Assembly: GCA_043228905.1 (NCBI GenBank)
Contig: JBHGNT010000006.1
Location: 19,468,001-19,532,000, forward strand
Source: Azolla caroliniana
Lineage: Eukaryota > Polypodiophyta
Direction of reading: 5' to 3'
DNA length: 64,000 bases
How positions within the stretch are numbered: position 1 is the first letter of the stretch; every line of letters begins with the position of its first letter. The notes under the pieces are model-generated. The model did not search any database. It was not told the origin of the DNA and saw only the letters and a program-made list of their open reading frames with translations. This document shows positions 36,198-48,400 of this stretch, in pieces. A program made the translations under genes and the position numbers.

Positions 36198-39100
36198 ATG
36201 TCGTCTGAAGAGGAGACACCGGTCAGTTGTAAGCGCCCTCGTACAAGGTCAGTTACGAAGGCAGTACAGGAAGCGTTCATTGCGCAAGAACAGCCGGAAT
36301 CAAGCACACAGTGGTCGAAACTTCCTGACTTATCCGATCAATTACCTTCAGATGAAAAACAGACGGAAGAGGTATCGTTTTACGACATTTGGGACGATAT
36401 GTCTTATACTTATTCTAAGTTCCGAGAAGGAACAGATGCCGAAGCACATGTTAGGGATTTCTTAACGACATGGGAGATTAACCATGGAGCTCAGCGATTG
36501 TCGGCAGATGCTGAAGATAAGTCAAAAATCGCTGAGTTCGTCTTATCATTAGACGGATATTCCGCCAATTGGTTTGCGCAGAACGGTCTTCAAGGATTTC
36601 CATCCTTTGAAGTGTTAACTAGTAAATTTTTACAATTATTTCATCGACAAATTCCGCAGAAGGATTTGATTGCGCAATTTTATGCGTTATATCAAGAAAA
36701 AAATGAAACAGTATCTCAGTTTGTGATACGATTTCAAAACTTACAGCTTCAGATTTCAAGGCCGATTCCGGATAATGAATTAAAAGAAGTCTTTCTAGAA
36801 GCTGTAAAAGAACCATTAAGGACGACATTGAAAGTGTTCGATTTTCGAAATCAGACTGTCGAACAAGTAATTGATAAAGCAATAGAAATGGGTCGACCAT
36901 CGGTCAATGTTCAGAGTATGGACATGTCGGTATTACAACGTACATTACCAACAATGGAGGAGTTACAATTTCGTCAAGCAGTTCAATGCACCACTTGTTT
37001 AAATACGGGGCATTCGGCAATTGAATGTACGTTAAGAACACATTGTACAATATGTCATTCAAAATTACATTCAGTAGAACAATGTGAATATAATCTGCTT
37101 AATAAAACTACGGCGTCAGTACGACAAATTTTTACTGACAATGGTTACCAAAATAACACTAATCTGTTCAATGGTTATCAAAATAATAATTTTTCACAAA
37201 ATCAGCAAAATGTACAACAAAATCCAACTTTTCAACAAAATCCGGTTCTACAGCCAAATCAGATCTTTTCACAACAAAATAGCCAACCCACTCAAGTGAC
37301 TCAAGCATTTCAACCAGGTTTTGCTCAATCCAACCCACCATTCGTACAGAATCCGAATCAATATTTTCAACAAAATAATCAAAGTTTCCAACAAGGTAAC
37401 CCACCATTTCAAGGGTTTCAACAGAACTGTCCGAATGTGCAACCGAATTCTGCATTTCAACCGAATCCGGCATTTCAACCGGGTAATATGACCTTTCAAC
37501 ATAATACTCAAACCTTTCCACAAAATAATCAAATGTTTCAACAGAATAATTTTCCGCCAAATCAGGAGTTCGGGATAACACAAAATGTAGCACAACCAAA
37601 TGATAATACCGAACAATTTAGGCAGAATCGGTATAAAAATAAGAAATTTTACAAACCAAAAGCTACACGTCAATTCCAACAAAACCCGAGTGGTAATGAA
37701 GAGCAGCAATTTAATAACGGCCAATTTGCACATGGAGAGACCGGTGGAACATTTGTACCCACTTGTTATATTTGTCGACAACTAGGCCATTATGCTAATC
37801 AATGTCCGGCTAAAGGAAAGGGTCCAACAGTTAATATGGTAATACCGGAAGTTCAGCAAGTAACGACACGCAACAAAAGCAAACATTCAGAATGGGAAAT
37901 TCAGGAAGCAGTTCGGAAGGCGGCAAAAGAATGGGTTGACGAAGCAAATCAAAGTAATGTGAATCGAATGTTACAAGACAATAACATTGACCAGAACATC
38001 ACTGTACAACAGTTATTGGGGGATAAGGAACAGGAAGAAACTTGGAAACTGTTCGCTGATTGCCAAGTGTCATTGCCACTTACGGGCTTACTTAAGTTAG
38101 TACCAAGGTTTACAGAAAAAGTGGCAGCATTAATTGCATATAAAGGTTCCGAACAAATAGCAGTACACTACAATCAGCCAAGTAATAACCCTTCGATCAT
38201 GGATGAACAGAATCCGTCGATTAAGGTAATACTTTACGGGCAAGAAATCGGAAATGTGATTATAGATGGAGGCTCGGGAGTTAATGTGATTAACAAAGCT
38301 ACATGTGAAAAACTAGGAATCACGGAATGGGAAGCATGTCCGTTTTGGTTACGAATGGCAGATACAAGTACGGTACGACCGATTGGTTTGCTTCGACAAC
38401 TGGATGTAATAATCGGGGGACACAGTTTTCAGATTTCGGTAGTAATTTTGCAGTTAGAAGCACAGGGAGCATACCCCTTGTTATTGGGGAGACCATGGTT
38501 AAAAACAGCTAATATCAAACAAAATTGGAAACAAAATGTGCTAACATTTAGGAAAGGAAAAACTAAGGTCAGGATTCCGACGCACAACAAAGTGACAACA
38601 AGCAAACAGAGTTTACCTGTACATGCAGAAGCAGTTAATATGATGGAAGGATTGGACGAGGAAGAAGAAAGTCAGTATTTTAATGATAATCAAAAAATCA
38701 TCCCTCTATTTGAGGTAGATATTTTGCAAGCATTAACACCATATGTAGACTCACACGAAGAAGTGCCAATAGATGAGCAAACAATGAAAGAAATACGAAT
38801 GCAACAAGAAGCTAGAGATAAGGAAATGAAGGTATCTCAGAGAGTGCAAGCCTCAGCATTAGAGGAGATCGATTTGGCAGGAGTAGAGGATGGTGAAAGA
38901 AAAACAGTCTTGATTGCTAGAGATTTGGCGGAAAATGACAAACGGACATTAACAACATTACTATTACAATATAAAGATGTTTTTGCATGGTCGTTTGACG
39001 ATATGAAAGGTCTGGATCCCGCTTTTTGTCAACATCAAATCAATTTGCATAAAGATGCAAAGCCAGTACAACAACGCAGGTACAGGTTGAATCCGAATTA

Positions 39101-41705
39101 TGCTATCAAAGTAAAAGAAGAAATCGATAAACTCTTAAAAGTAGGATTTATTCGACCCGTCAAAAAATCAACATGGTTGAGTCCGATAGTAGTAGTTCCG
39201 AAAAAGAATGGGAAAATTCGCGTATGTGTGGATTACAGAAAATTGAATGCAGCGACAATTACGGATGTGTTTCCGTTACCATTCACAGATGGGATATTAG
39301 ATGCAGTAGCTGGACATGAAATTTATAGTTTCTTGGATGGGTTCAGTGGGTACAACTAAGTACGGATGAATCCGGAAGATCAGGAAAAGACAGCTTTTGT
39401 CACAGAATGGGGTGTCTTTGTGGCAGTAGTAATGATGTTCGGTTTAAAAACAGCTCCAGCTACATTTCAGCGGGTAATACAGGAAATATTCGGGGAATAT
39501 ATTCCAGCTTTCATGCAGGTGTTTTTAGATGATTTTGCGGTATATAGTCGGAAAGCTGATCATTTTGAGCATTTACGGCTATGTTTAGAAAAATGTCGAC
39601 AAGGGCGTCTTAGCTTAAATCCAGCCAAATGCGCATTCGGAGTAATGAGTGGTACGTTACTTGGGCATATTGTTAGTCAAGAAGGGATTGCAGTGGACCC
39701 AGACAAAGTTAAAGCAATTATTGAGGCAACACCACCGACAAATGCTAAAGCTCTAAGTAGATTTTTGGGTCAAATTCGGTGGCACAGTAGAATGATTAGA
39801 TATCTAGCAGACATTGCTATTCCGTTACACACAGCAGTACACAGAGTTCCTTTTATATGGACAAGTATAGAACAAGATGCATATGAATGTCTCAAGAAGA
39901 TGCTGACAAAGGTTCCGGTAGTCCAACCACCGGTCTGGAACAAACCATTTCATGTTTTCGTCGATGCGTCGGACATTGCCATAGGCAGTGCTTTAATGCA
40001 ACTATCCGAACCAAACTGGTATAGGCCGGTATACTATGCCAGTAGGAAACTTTCGTCGGCCGAAAGGAACTATTCAACAACTGAAAGAGAAGCTTTGGGA
40101 ATGATATATAGTGTGAACAAATTTCGACATTACCTTTTGGGTAAGAAATTTACATTTCATGTGGATCATTCGGCTCTACTGTATCTAGTTTCCAAACAAG
40201 AATTGACAGGCAAGTTAGCCAGATGGACGTTATTGCTTCAAGAGTTTGAATTCGACATTATACATCGACCAGGAGCACAGCACGCGATTGCTGACTATCT
40301 CAGTCGGCTTGAATCTGGAGAAGAAGCGGTGGGTGTTAAAGATGATTTTCCAGATACTCAATTATTTCGGGTTGAGGCAGTAAAAGCACAAGAAATGAAT
40401 GAGGAAAAAGAGGATGAATGGATTTCCGAAATGACGATATTTCTATCAACAGGAATTCCGGCCGAACACATGTCGACAGATGAAAGAAAAAGAATTGCAG
40501 TACGAAGTCGAAATTTTTGTTTATTTAATGACATGTTGTATCATAAAGGAGCGGATGGAATATGGCGAAGGGCAGTACGGAAATTTGAAAAATTAGCCAT
40601 ATTAACAGAGTCACATTGTGGAATTGTTGGCGGTCATTACGCAGGAGAAGCAACAGCCAGAAAAATATGGAATAGCGGGTTATGGTGGCCAACGGTGATG
40701 AAAGATGCTAACGAATACTGTAAGAAATGCGATTTGTGTCAAAGAATGGGGCAACCGACCGAAAAGGATCGAATGCCTTTTCAACCGGTTTTACCTCTTG
40801 AGCCATTTCAGAAATGGGGCTTAGATTTTGTTGGCCCATTCAAACCAGCAGCTGCAAGAACCGGTAATCGATATATCATAATTGCGACTGACTATTGCAC
40901 AAAATGGGTTGAAGCAAAAGCTCTCAGAGACAATACAGCAGCATCCACAACAAAATTCCTTTATGGAAATATATGGTGTCGATTCGGTTGCCCAATAGAA
41001 TTGGTAAGCGATCAAGGCACTCATTTTATTAACAAGTTAATTCACGAATTAACCAATTATTATGCCGTAGTTCATAAGAAAAGTACGCCTTACTATCCTC
41101 AAGCTAATGGATTGGCAGAATCGACAAATAAAACAATTCAAACAATTTTAAAGAAGATAGTGAATGAAAATCGTACTGATTGGGATCAAAAGTTAAATAG
41201 TGCATTATGGGCATATCGTACTTCGTACAAAACATCCATTAAATCAACACCTTTCCGAATGGCATTCGGACTTGAAGTTGTTATGCCGATCGAATTTCAA
41301 ATTCCGACACTTCGTATCCAAGCGACGAATAAGTTAAATGAAATAGAATCGGAGCAGATACGCAAAGAGGCTTTATTAGTATTAGAAGAAGAACGGATTC
41401 AATCAATGTCAGCACTAGAACACAAGCAGAGACAAATCAAGGCATTCGTAAATCGACATCGAAGGAAATCGGAAGAGAAATTCGAAATTGGGAAACCGGT
41501 ATTGGTATTCCAGACGAAAATGGGACTGATGCCTGGGAAACTCCGGTATAGATGGACAGGTCCAGTATGGATAATTAATAGTAAAAATGGTACGTATCAG
41601 CTGGGATCATTAACCGGAGAGGTTTTACCGAAATGGGTAAATGGATTCCGGCTTAAACCGTATTTGGGAGATATGTCGGTAAACCCGTTTATTCAAACGG
41701 AATAA
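36198..41705 (+). pseudogene. Gypsy J gag-pol, one in-frame stop
   Basis: One frame of 1835 codons from ATG 36198, broken only by TAA at 39357-39359. CAA (Gln) is expected there in the RT motif FSGYN-Q. In order: Gag core (codons 60-240); two zinc knuckles (CTTCLNTGHSAIEC and CTICHSKLHSVEQC, about 268-300); a Gln/Asn/Pro/Phe-rich stretch (about 312-475); a third knuckle CYICRQLGHYANQC (near 521); protease IIDGGSGVNVI (near 689); RT with VFLDDFAVY; RNase H with FVDASDIAIG; and integrase with HHCC, DYCTKW, DQGTHF and NGLAEST. The C-terminus is the GFRLKPY type with no chromodomain. It is close to functional. Confidence 0.94.
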
Positions 41706-42117
41706 ATAAATAAATAAATAAATAAATAAAACTAACTAACTAACTCACTCAATAGTTCTTGTCAATGCAGAAATAGAATCTTGCCATAACATTCTAAATC
41801 GACTATAAATAGGAAGAGGAATTGCATGATTATTAGTAAGTGGTACAACCACTACACGTAGAGTTAATACTAATTAATTCCTACATTAATAGCAATTACT
41901 ATTCTTTAGTCATAATGCATAAGTTAATATCTTTAAAGCATATTTCTGTATCTTCTGTGTCGCCAAAGCAACAGAAACGAGTGCAGATCTGAAACATTCT
42001 GAGCCTTCGTGCCCTAGCTCGCCCAAACTCTGTTTTTCTGATTTTCATCGCTATAGAAGCTGTGCAGATCTCCAACCGTCATCGACAAGTGATTCAGAAC
42101 AAGCAAACACAGAAGTC
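41701..42117 (+). promoter_or_regulatory. Spacer between gag-pol and ORF3 with microsatellite and TATA box
   Basis: It begins with about seven AATA units (41701-41730) and three CTAA units. A good TATA box (ACTATAAATAGG, TATA at 41804) lies about 310 bases before the ORF3 start at 42118. A separate promoter for ORF3 is one reading; splicing from the 5' leader is another. No retroviral or LTR similarity was seen in this stretch. Confidence 0.45.
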
Positions 42118-43788
42118 ATGCCGATTCCTGTGTCTGAAGAACTGCGACTGTGGCTTCATGAGAGAAACTTACAAGGTTTCATCAAAGTAGCAGAAGCGGA
42201 ACCTCATCCGCACGCGGAAGAATTGGTACAACAATTAGACATCACCAAGGTCACCACAAAGAAAATACGAAATGCATTACAGATGCCAAGAGGAGGCTTT
42301 GATACAGTTAAAAAACCTTCATCAGAAGCACTTCAATCGTATTTCGGAGAATACTCACCCTCGGCAAAAGCATATCAGACTTATGGAGGTCGGGAGGAGT
42401 TTTTCCATGAAGTGGCTAGATTTTTACTAGAGGTGGGATTTGTCAGTCCCTGTTTTTATTGTATGCCGAAAAAAAGGGTTGGGTTTATCATAGCCGCATA
42501 CGAAAAAGAGGATTTCAACTGGCCACTATTGTCGGGGGAAGCTCTGAGAAAGCAGCTACAAGGGGTAAAAACAGGAAAACCAATGAAGCAAATTTTTGGT
42601 CGTTGGCTATCGGTATTGTTTCCGATTCAAGAATCGGAAACTCCTGTTCAGTCAAGAAGACCACCGATAGTACAAGCACCTCGAAGACACCGTCAGGTAG
42701 CACATGAAGAATGGATAGAGGAAGAATCGGCACATGCCGATAATATACAAACGGAAATGCCTCAGTCGGAACCACCAAGACCAGAGAATTCCGAAAACAG
42801 GCAACCAGCAGCCAAACAAGAAACCGTTGACCAGTTGATAAACAAGCAGCAGCCGACAGAAAATCGACAACAAGCAGAGAAGATGCGACAAAGGACAAGG
42901 GTTAAACAAAAGGCTAATCGGCAATTCCAACCAGAAAACAGTGATGAGTCAGCACCGAAAAGGCAACGCACAAAGGAAAATTCGAATACACCTGTAGTAA
43001 CAGAAGTAATAAAACCAGGGAATGAGAGCATTTCGACACAACTTCAACAAGGACAATCTTCAAAAGTAGCAATTTGGGAAGCACATGGGTGCTTGGATAT
43101 TCCACCAGCAGCACATGAGTTAGCTGCCATTTTACAGTTCGGAACTTCATACGAACTGGTTGAATGGTTGGCTAGAAGATTGACAGAAGTATCAGAACGG
43201 CTGGCTCAAGAACATCATGACCGAATAATGATACAGAAGTCCTTACGAGGAGTGTTGGAACCTCAAGAAAAAGCAGAGATAGAGAAAATCGGCCGGAAAA
43301 GAAATGCACAGAATAGAGGGGAGGCTATTGAAATGCCACCATTACATGAAGCACTGGTCGAAATTTATAGAGAATATGAAAAGGCACGCAAAGCAGCCAG
43401 TGATATGGCTGAAAGATACAAAAGTGTATCAGCATCGGCGGAGGTGCTGAAACGTCAGTTTTGTAACATACAAACAGAAAATAAAGAACTAAAAGAAAGT
43501 CTAAACAAATGGGAAACACAGGCACGACCTATGGCGTCGGAGTCAGAATGGCAGCAGAAATTGGAGGACGCCGAGAAAGCACGTCAAGTAGAAACAACAA
43601 GGGCCAACAATGCTGTATTTCGAACTATAGAATTAGAAAAATAAATAGAAACCATTCAGAATGGCCAATACAAAGTTCTCGAAGAAAAAAATCAATTAAT
43701 AAACGAATTACAGAAAAATCTGGAAGAAGCTAAGACGGCCAATCATACATATACCGAACAAATTGAGGAATTCGAAAGGTATATAGTG

Positions 43789-43853
43789 TCATAACTAGAC
43801 TCGAACCCATAACCTTTTGTTACACGGGTCGAGACTTTACCATTAGGTTATGA
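43789..43853 (-). other. tRNA-like segment at the start of the K LTR
   Basis: On the minus strand: possible acceptor arms TCATAAC (43853-43847) and GTTATGA (43795-43789), an A-box-like CCTAATGGTAAAG, and a B-box-like GGGTTCGAGTC (43808-43798). Length 65 bases. It is repeated in the 3' LTR at +5271. It is probably not a working tRNA but may recruit Pol III. Confidence 0.55.
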
Positions 43854-43923
43854 ATTGTAATTTGAAGGATATTATTTTCATTTAGGTTTTATTGGGAAAT
43901 TGATGTATATTCCAGATTTCTCT

Positions 43924-43969
43924 GGAACATTCTAGAAACTTCAGGAGTATTCCTGAAGACACTATAAAA
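43924..43969 (+). promoter_or_regulatory. Heat-shock-element array and TATA box of K
   Basis: Seven adjoining 5-base units: gGAAc aTTCt aGAAa cTTCa gGAgt aTTCc tGAAg (43924-43958). Six fit the nGAAn/nTTCn rule. They end 4 bases before TATAAAA at 43963. The same array is at 49195-49229 in the 3' LTR. Confidence 0.8.
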
Positions 43970-44076
43970 GGAGGCGCAAGGCATTAGTTCGAACCAAATC
44001 GGTTCAACGCCAGTCTTAAGCCTTCTAACTACTGTTGTATATCTTCCTTCATATAATACATATATCTTTCGCATCA

Positions 44077-44118
<42 letters not shown>

Positions 44119-44210
44119 ATTCCTTCTCTGTCTTAGTACTATTCCCCAACAATAGTACTAATCCTTCTTTTAGTACTAATTCCTTCTCTGCCTTAATAGA
44201 GTTCCTGACA

Positions 44211-44224
44211 GTTTGAACCGATTT
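44211..44224 (+). other. Self-priming site of K
   Basis: Bases 44213-44224 (TTGAACCGATTT) are the exact reverse complement of 43996-44007 (AAATCGGTTCAA). The latter lies 33 bases after the TATA start, that is, at the expected 5' end of the RNA. It does not match the methionine tRNA site used by the Copias here. Confidence 0.8.
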
Positions 44225-44311
44225 TTGGGTGCCTGTCTGGTCTTTTCTCTCCCTCTTCCTTCTGTCTCCCTCCTTTCCTACTAGTCTCTTATTTCCCTTT
44301 TCCTTCATCCC

Positions 44312-45481
44312 ATGGCCACCGTTAGCGCTGAAGAGTATCAATCCGTTTTCTCGGAATTTCAATGCTTGAAAGAGAAGTTTCATGCTTTGGAACAAGAAAA
44401 TCAACGCTTGTTGGGGGATCTTCAGCAAATTTCCTTAGAAAAGCAGCAAACGCAACAACAGCATGGGGAACTTGCGTTACGCGTGCAACAACTCGAAGCA
44501 ACCATCGTAGCAATGCAACAACAAGGGCACGGAGCACAAGGGATTCATAAAGAACCCAAGATTGGCCTTCCCACGAAGTTCGATGGAACGCGATCGCAGT
44601 TTAGAGGGTTTCTTAACCAGGTACGGTTAGTTATTCAAATGCATCCGTCCCGATATCCCACCGATGCATCACGAGTGGGTTTAGTAGGCACGTTGTTAAA
44701 TGGCTCAGCATTAGCATGGTTCGCTCCGCTACTAGAAAAGGAATCTCCAGTACTAAATAATTTTGAAGAATTCATAAGTGAGTTTAAAGCATGTTTTGGA
44801 GATACTGACAGCATAAGGACTGCAATCAACAAAATCCGGCGATTACGCCAAGGTGACCGTCCAGCCTCCGCATATGCTGCAGATTTCCGCCTACTCGCCG
44901 CCGATATCCCCTGGGATGATCAAGCATTGATGGAACAGTTCCGCTATGGTCTACGCAACGATGTCAAGGATTTACTCTTGACTTTCCCTGAAGAGCCAAA
45001 ATCATTAACAGAAGCAATCAGTCGAGCGGTAAGATGTGACAACCGCCTCTTCGAGCGACGTTCGGAACGACAATTTCAGATGCCGAGGGCAAGATCCGAG
45101 CCTACCTATGCCTCAGTGGTAGCAAAACCTTTTCAAAGGGAGTCACATAATGCGCCTCCAGTAAGTACTCCAACTCCAATGGAAATTGACACTACACGTC
45201 GTCGTGGGCCGCTATCGGAGGAGGAAAAGCAACGACGCCGAACAAACCGATTATGCCTTTATTGCGGTGGACCAGGGCATATCGCGATAAACTGTCCCCA
45301 TAGACCAAGAAGGCAGGTAAACCAAGTCGTTGTTAGTTCTGACTATACTAAACCCGAGTCTATTTCAGTAGGAATCTCTGATAGTCCTCATAGTCATAAT
45401 AGTCCTAATAGTACTAATAGTCCGAATCTCACAAACAAATTTGATGTCCTTAGCCAATTAGAAGAAGAGTTAAACGACTAA
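44312..45481 (+). CDS. Chromovirus K Gag
   Basis: 389 residues from ATG 44312 (context CCATGGCC). It forms the virus-like particle and packages element RNA. Residues 1-75 are a likely coiled coil rich in Gln and Glu. The capsid-like core follows (FDGTRSQFRGFLNQ near 90, FISEFKACFGDT near 150, MEQFRYGLRNDVKDLL near 210). A zinc knuckle CLYCGGPGHIAINC lies near 315-328. The tail is Asn/Ser-rich. The stop is TAA at 45479, in a frame one base ahead of pol. A slippery heptamer lies just before the stop. No damage is seen. Confidence 0.95.
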   Translation: MATVSAEEYQSVFSEFQCLKEKFHALEQENQRLLGDLQQISLEKQQTQQQHGELALRVQQLEATIVAMQQQGHGAQGIHKEPKIGLPTKFDGTRSQFRGFLNQVRLVIQMHPSRYPTDASRVGLVGTLLNGSALAWFAPLLEKESPVLNNFEEFISEFKACFGDTDSIRTAINKIRRLRQGDRPASAYAADFRLLAADIPWDDQALMEQFRYGLRNDVKDLLLTFPEEPKSLTEAISRAVRCDNRLFERRSERQFQMPRARSEPTYASVVAKPFQRESHNAPPVSTPTPMEIDTTRRRGPLSEEEKQRRRTNRLCLYCGGPGHIAINCPHRPRRQVNQVVVSSDYTKPESISVGISDSPHSHNSPNSTNSPNLTNKFDVLSQLEEELND

Positions 45482-48400
45482 GTCCAGCCAAAATAGGAGC
45501 CGTTTGGTTGGACAGCCCTAGATCTGTGCAGCCCATTAGTGGTTCCATTCCCTCTAAGCAAGTTAGTGATGTGTTCGTAGCCCAAGTAGCAGTTAGTACT
45601 AAAAGTACCCCTCCAGTACATACCTTAGCCCTTCTAGATTCCGGAGCTAATTCTTGCTTCATGGATAGGAATTTTGCCCGAGCTCATCAGATATCTCTCA
45701 GAAAGCTCCCATGTCCAGCCTCAGTAGTAGTCATTGATGGTCGTCCCATTGCTTCTGGTAATATCATAGAAGAGTCGGAACCCGTTAATATTGTCCTAGA
45801 TAACTTAACATGTGTAGTATCATTTAATATTATTAGTATTCCAGAACATCCCATAGTTTTAGGATTACCATGGTTCGAGTTACATAACCCAAACATAGAT
45901 TGGAGGACAAGGGAAATCCGGTTGCGACAAACCCAAGGATCTACCCAGAAGGTTGCAACCATTTCGCTACATCAGTTGCGTGAGGAAGGGCGCAAGGAGG
46001 AAATGTTTCTCTTCGCAATATCAGTACAACCCTCCAGCACCACCAAAGAGGAGTCCACCGTTCAACTTCCCGAGAAGTATCGTCAGTATGCTGATGTGTT
46101 CGATAAAGTACAAGCCAACACACTTCCTCATCATCGGCCGTACGATTGCGCCATCGACTTACAACCGGGAAAAGAGCCGCCATGGGGGCCGATCTACAAT
46201 TTGTCACCAACCGAGCTAGAAGTCCTCCGAGCCTATATAGAGGAGAATTTGGAGAACGGTTTCATTCGGCATTCGAAATCTCCAGCCGGTGCACCCATTT
46301 TCTTCGTCAAGAAAAAAGATGGCTCGCTTCGACTCGTTGTAGATTACCGTGGCTTGAATAAGGTCACAGTAAGAAATAGGTATGCTCTTCCCCTTATCTC
46401 AAGTCTTTTAGAACGGATCAACGGTGCCAGGTTCTTCACGAAGATCGACTTACGAGGAGCCTATAACCTCGTACGGATCCGACCAGGAGATGAATGGAAG
46501 ACCGCGTTTCGCACCAGATATGGGCACTTCGAGTATACGGTCATGCCGTTCGGACTCACTAATGCGCCGGCAGTCTTCCAGCACATGGCGAATGATATAT
46601 TTCGAGATCTCTTGGATGATTTTTTGATCATCTATTTGGATGATCTACTGGTTTATTCAAAGACCCAAGAAGAACATGATTCTCATGTACTATTAGTACT
46701 AAAACGACTTCGAGAACATGGTCTGTATGCAAAGTTAGAGAAATGTAGTTTCGGGTGCAACCAAGTGGAATTTCTCGGCTATGTCATCTCCTCAGAAGGC
46801 ATATCTATGGACCCAGCCAAGGTGAAAACGGTGATAGAATGGCACACTCCGCGTTCGGTGCGGGATGTGCAATGCTTCCTAGGCTTTGCAAATTTTTACC
46901 GGAAGTTCATACAAAATTACTCAAAAATTGTGCTGCCTCTCACACAGCTCACCAGGAAGGGACAATCATTCATTTGGTCTAAAGAGACGGACATGGCTTT
47001 CGAGAGTCTTAAGAAGACGTTTACATCAGCTCCAATTTTAGGTCATGTGGATCCGGAAAAACCATTCATTATCGAAGCTGACGCATCGGATTTCGCATTG
47101 GGGAGCATTCTGTCACAACAGGGTAACGACGAGAAGCTACATCCTGTGGCTTTCCACTCCCGTAAGTTTGACGCCGCCGAAATCAACTACGAAATTCATG
47201 ATAAAGAGCTATTAGCAATAGTTGATTCTTTTATGCAATGGAGGCATTTCCTGGAGGGATCTCCTCATCAGGTCACTGTATTCAGTGACCACAAGAACCT
47301 TGCCTACTTTCAAGATGCTCGTGTACTGAATCGACGTCAAGCTCGGTGGGCCCACTTCCTCACACGCTTCGACTTCAAAATTACATATCGTCCGGGGAAG
47401 CACCAAGGGAAGGCAGATGCATTATCACGGCGTTCGTATCTAACACCACGTCCCGGTGAGCCAGCTTTCGATAACCAGAAGCAAGTAATCTTGGGTCCAG
47501 CACGACTGCAAGCAGCACAAGTCTTTGACATGCCCGTGGATTCCGACATTACCAATACTATACGTGAGGACTTGAAGACTGACGCTTTCGCCCAAGCTAT
47601 ACTAGCACAAATTGACCCCTCTCGAGCGTCATGTTCACAATCACAATCACCAGGTACGGATTATCGGCAATTCAAATACTGTGATGGATTACTCTTCTTT
47701 AAAGAACTTTTGTATGTTCCTAATGGTTCTTGCCGCCTTCGAGTAGTACAAAATTGCCATGACACATATACAGCAGGACATTTTGGTAGTACTAAAACAT
47801 TAGATTTAGTACAACGATCATTCTGGTGGCCCCGTATGCGACAATTTGTTGAAGATTTTGTTCGGACTTGCGATACATGCTGCAGAGCGAAAATGCCAAG
47901 ACATCATCCATATGGTTTATTAGAACCATTACCAATTCCAAGCAAGCCATGGCAATCCATTGCTCTTGACTTCATTACAGATCTTCCAGTCTCTAAGGGA
48001 TTCAGTGCGATTCTCACAGTGGTGGATCGATATACGAAGATGGCTCATTTCTTACCATGTACTAAAGAAATATCTAGTGAAGACACCGCCGAAATTGTCA
48101 TGCGGGAAGTATGTCGGCATCATGGACTCCCTGATAATATCATCAGCGATCGTGGACCCCAGTTTGTGTCAAAATTCTGGAAGCACCTTTTTAAAATGCT
48201 GAAGGTCACTTGTAACCTCTCCTCCGGCTACCACCCACAAACCGACGGTCAAGCCGAACGAACAAATCAAACACTGGAGCAGTATCTGCGGTGCTTTCTC
48301 AACTATCATCAGAATGACTGGGCAGATATTCTTCAGTTCGCCGAATTTGCCTATAATAACACTATCCACGCATCGACTAAAGTCACGCCATTCTACGCTT

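Larger units (their letters stand above)
43787..44210 (+). repeat. 5' LTR of chromovirus K
   Basis: TGTCATAACTAG to GTTCCTGACA. U3 begins with an antisense tRNA-like segment, then a heat-shock-type array, TATAAAA (43963-43969), the R start with the self-priming partner, and a CT microsatellite (about 44081-44113). Confidence 0.96.
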
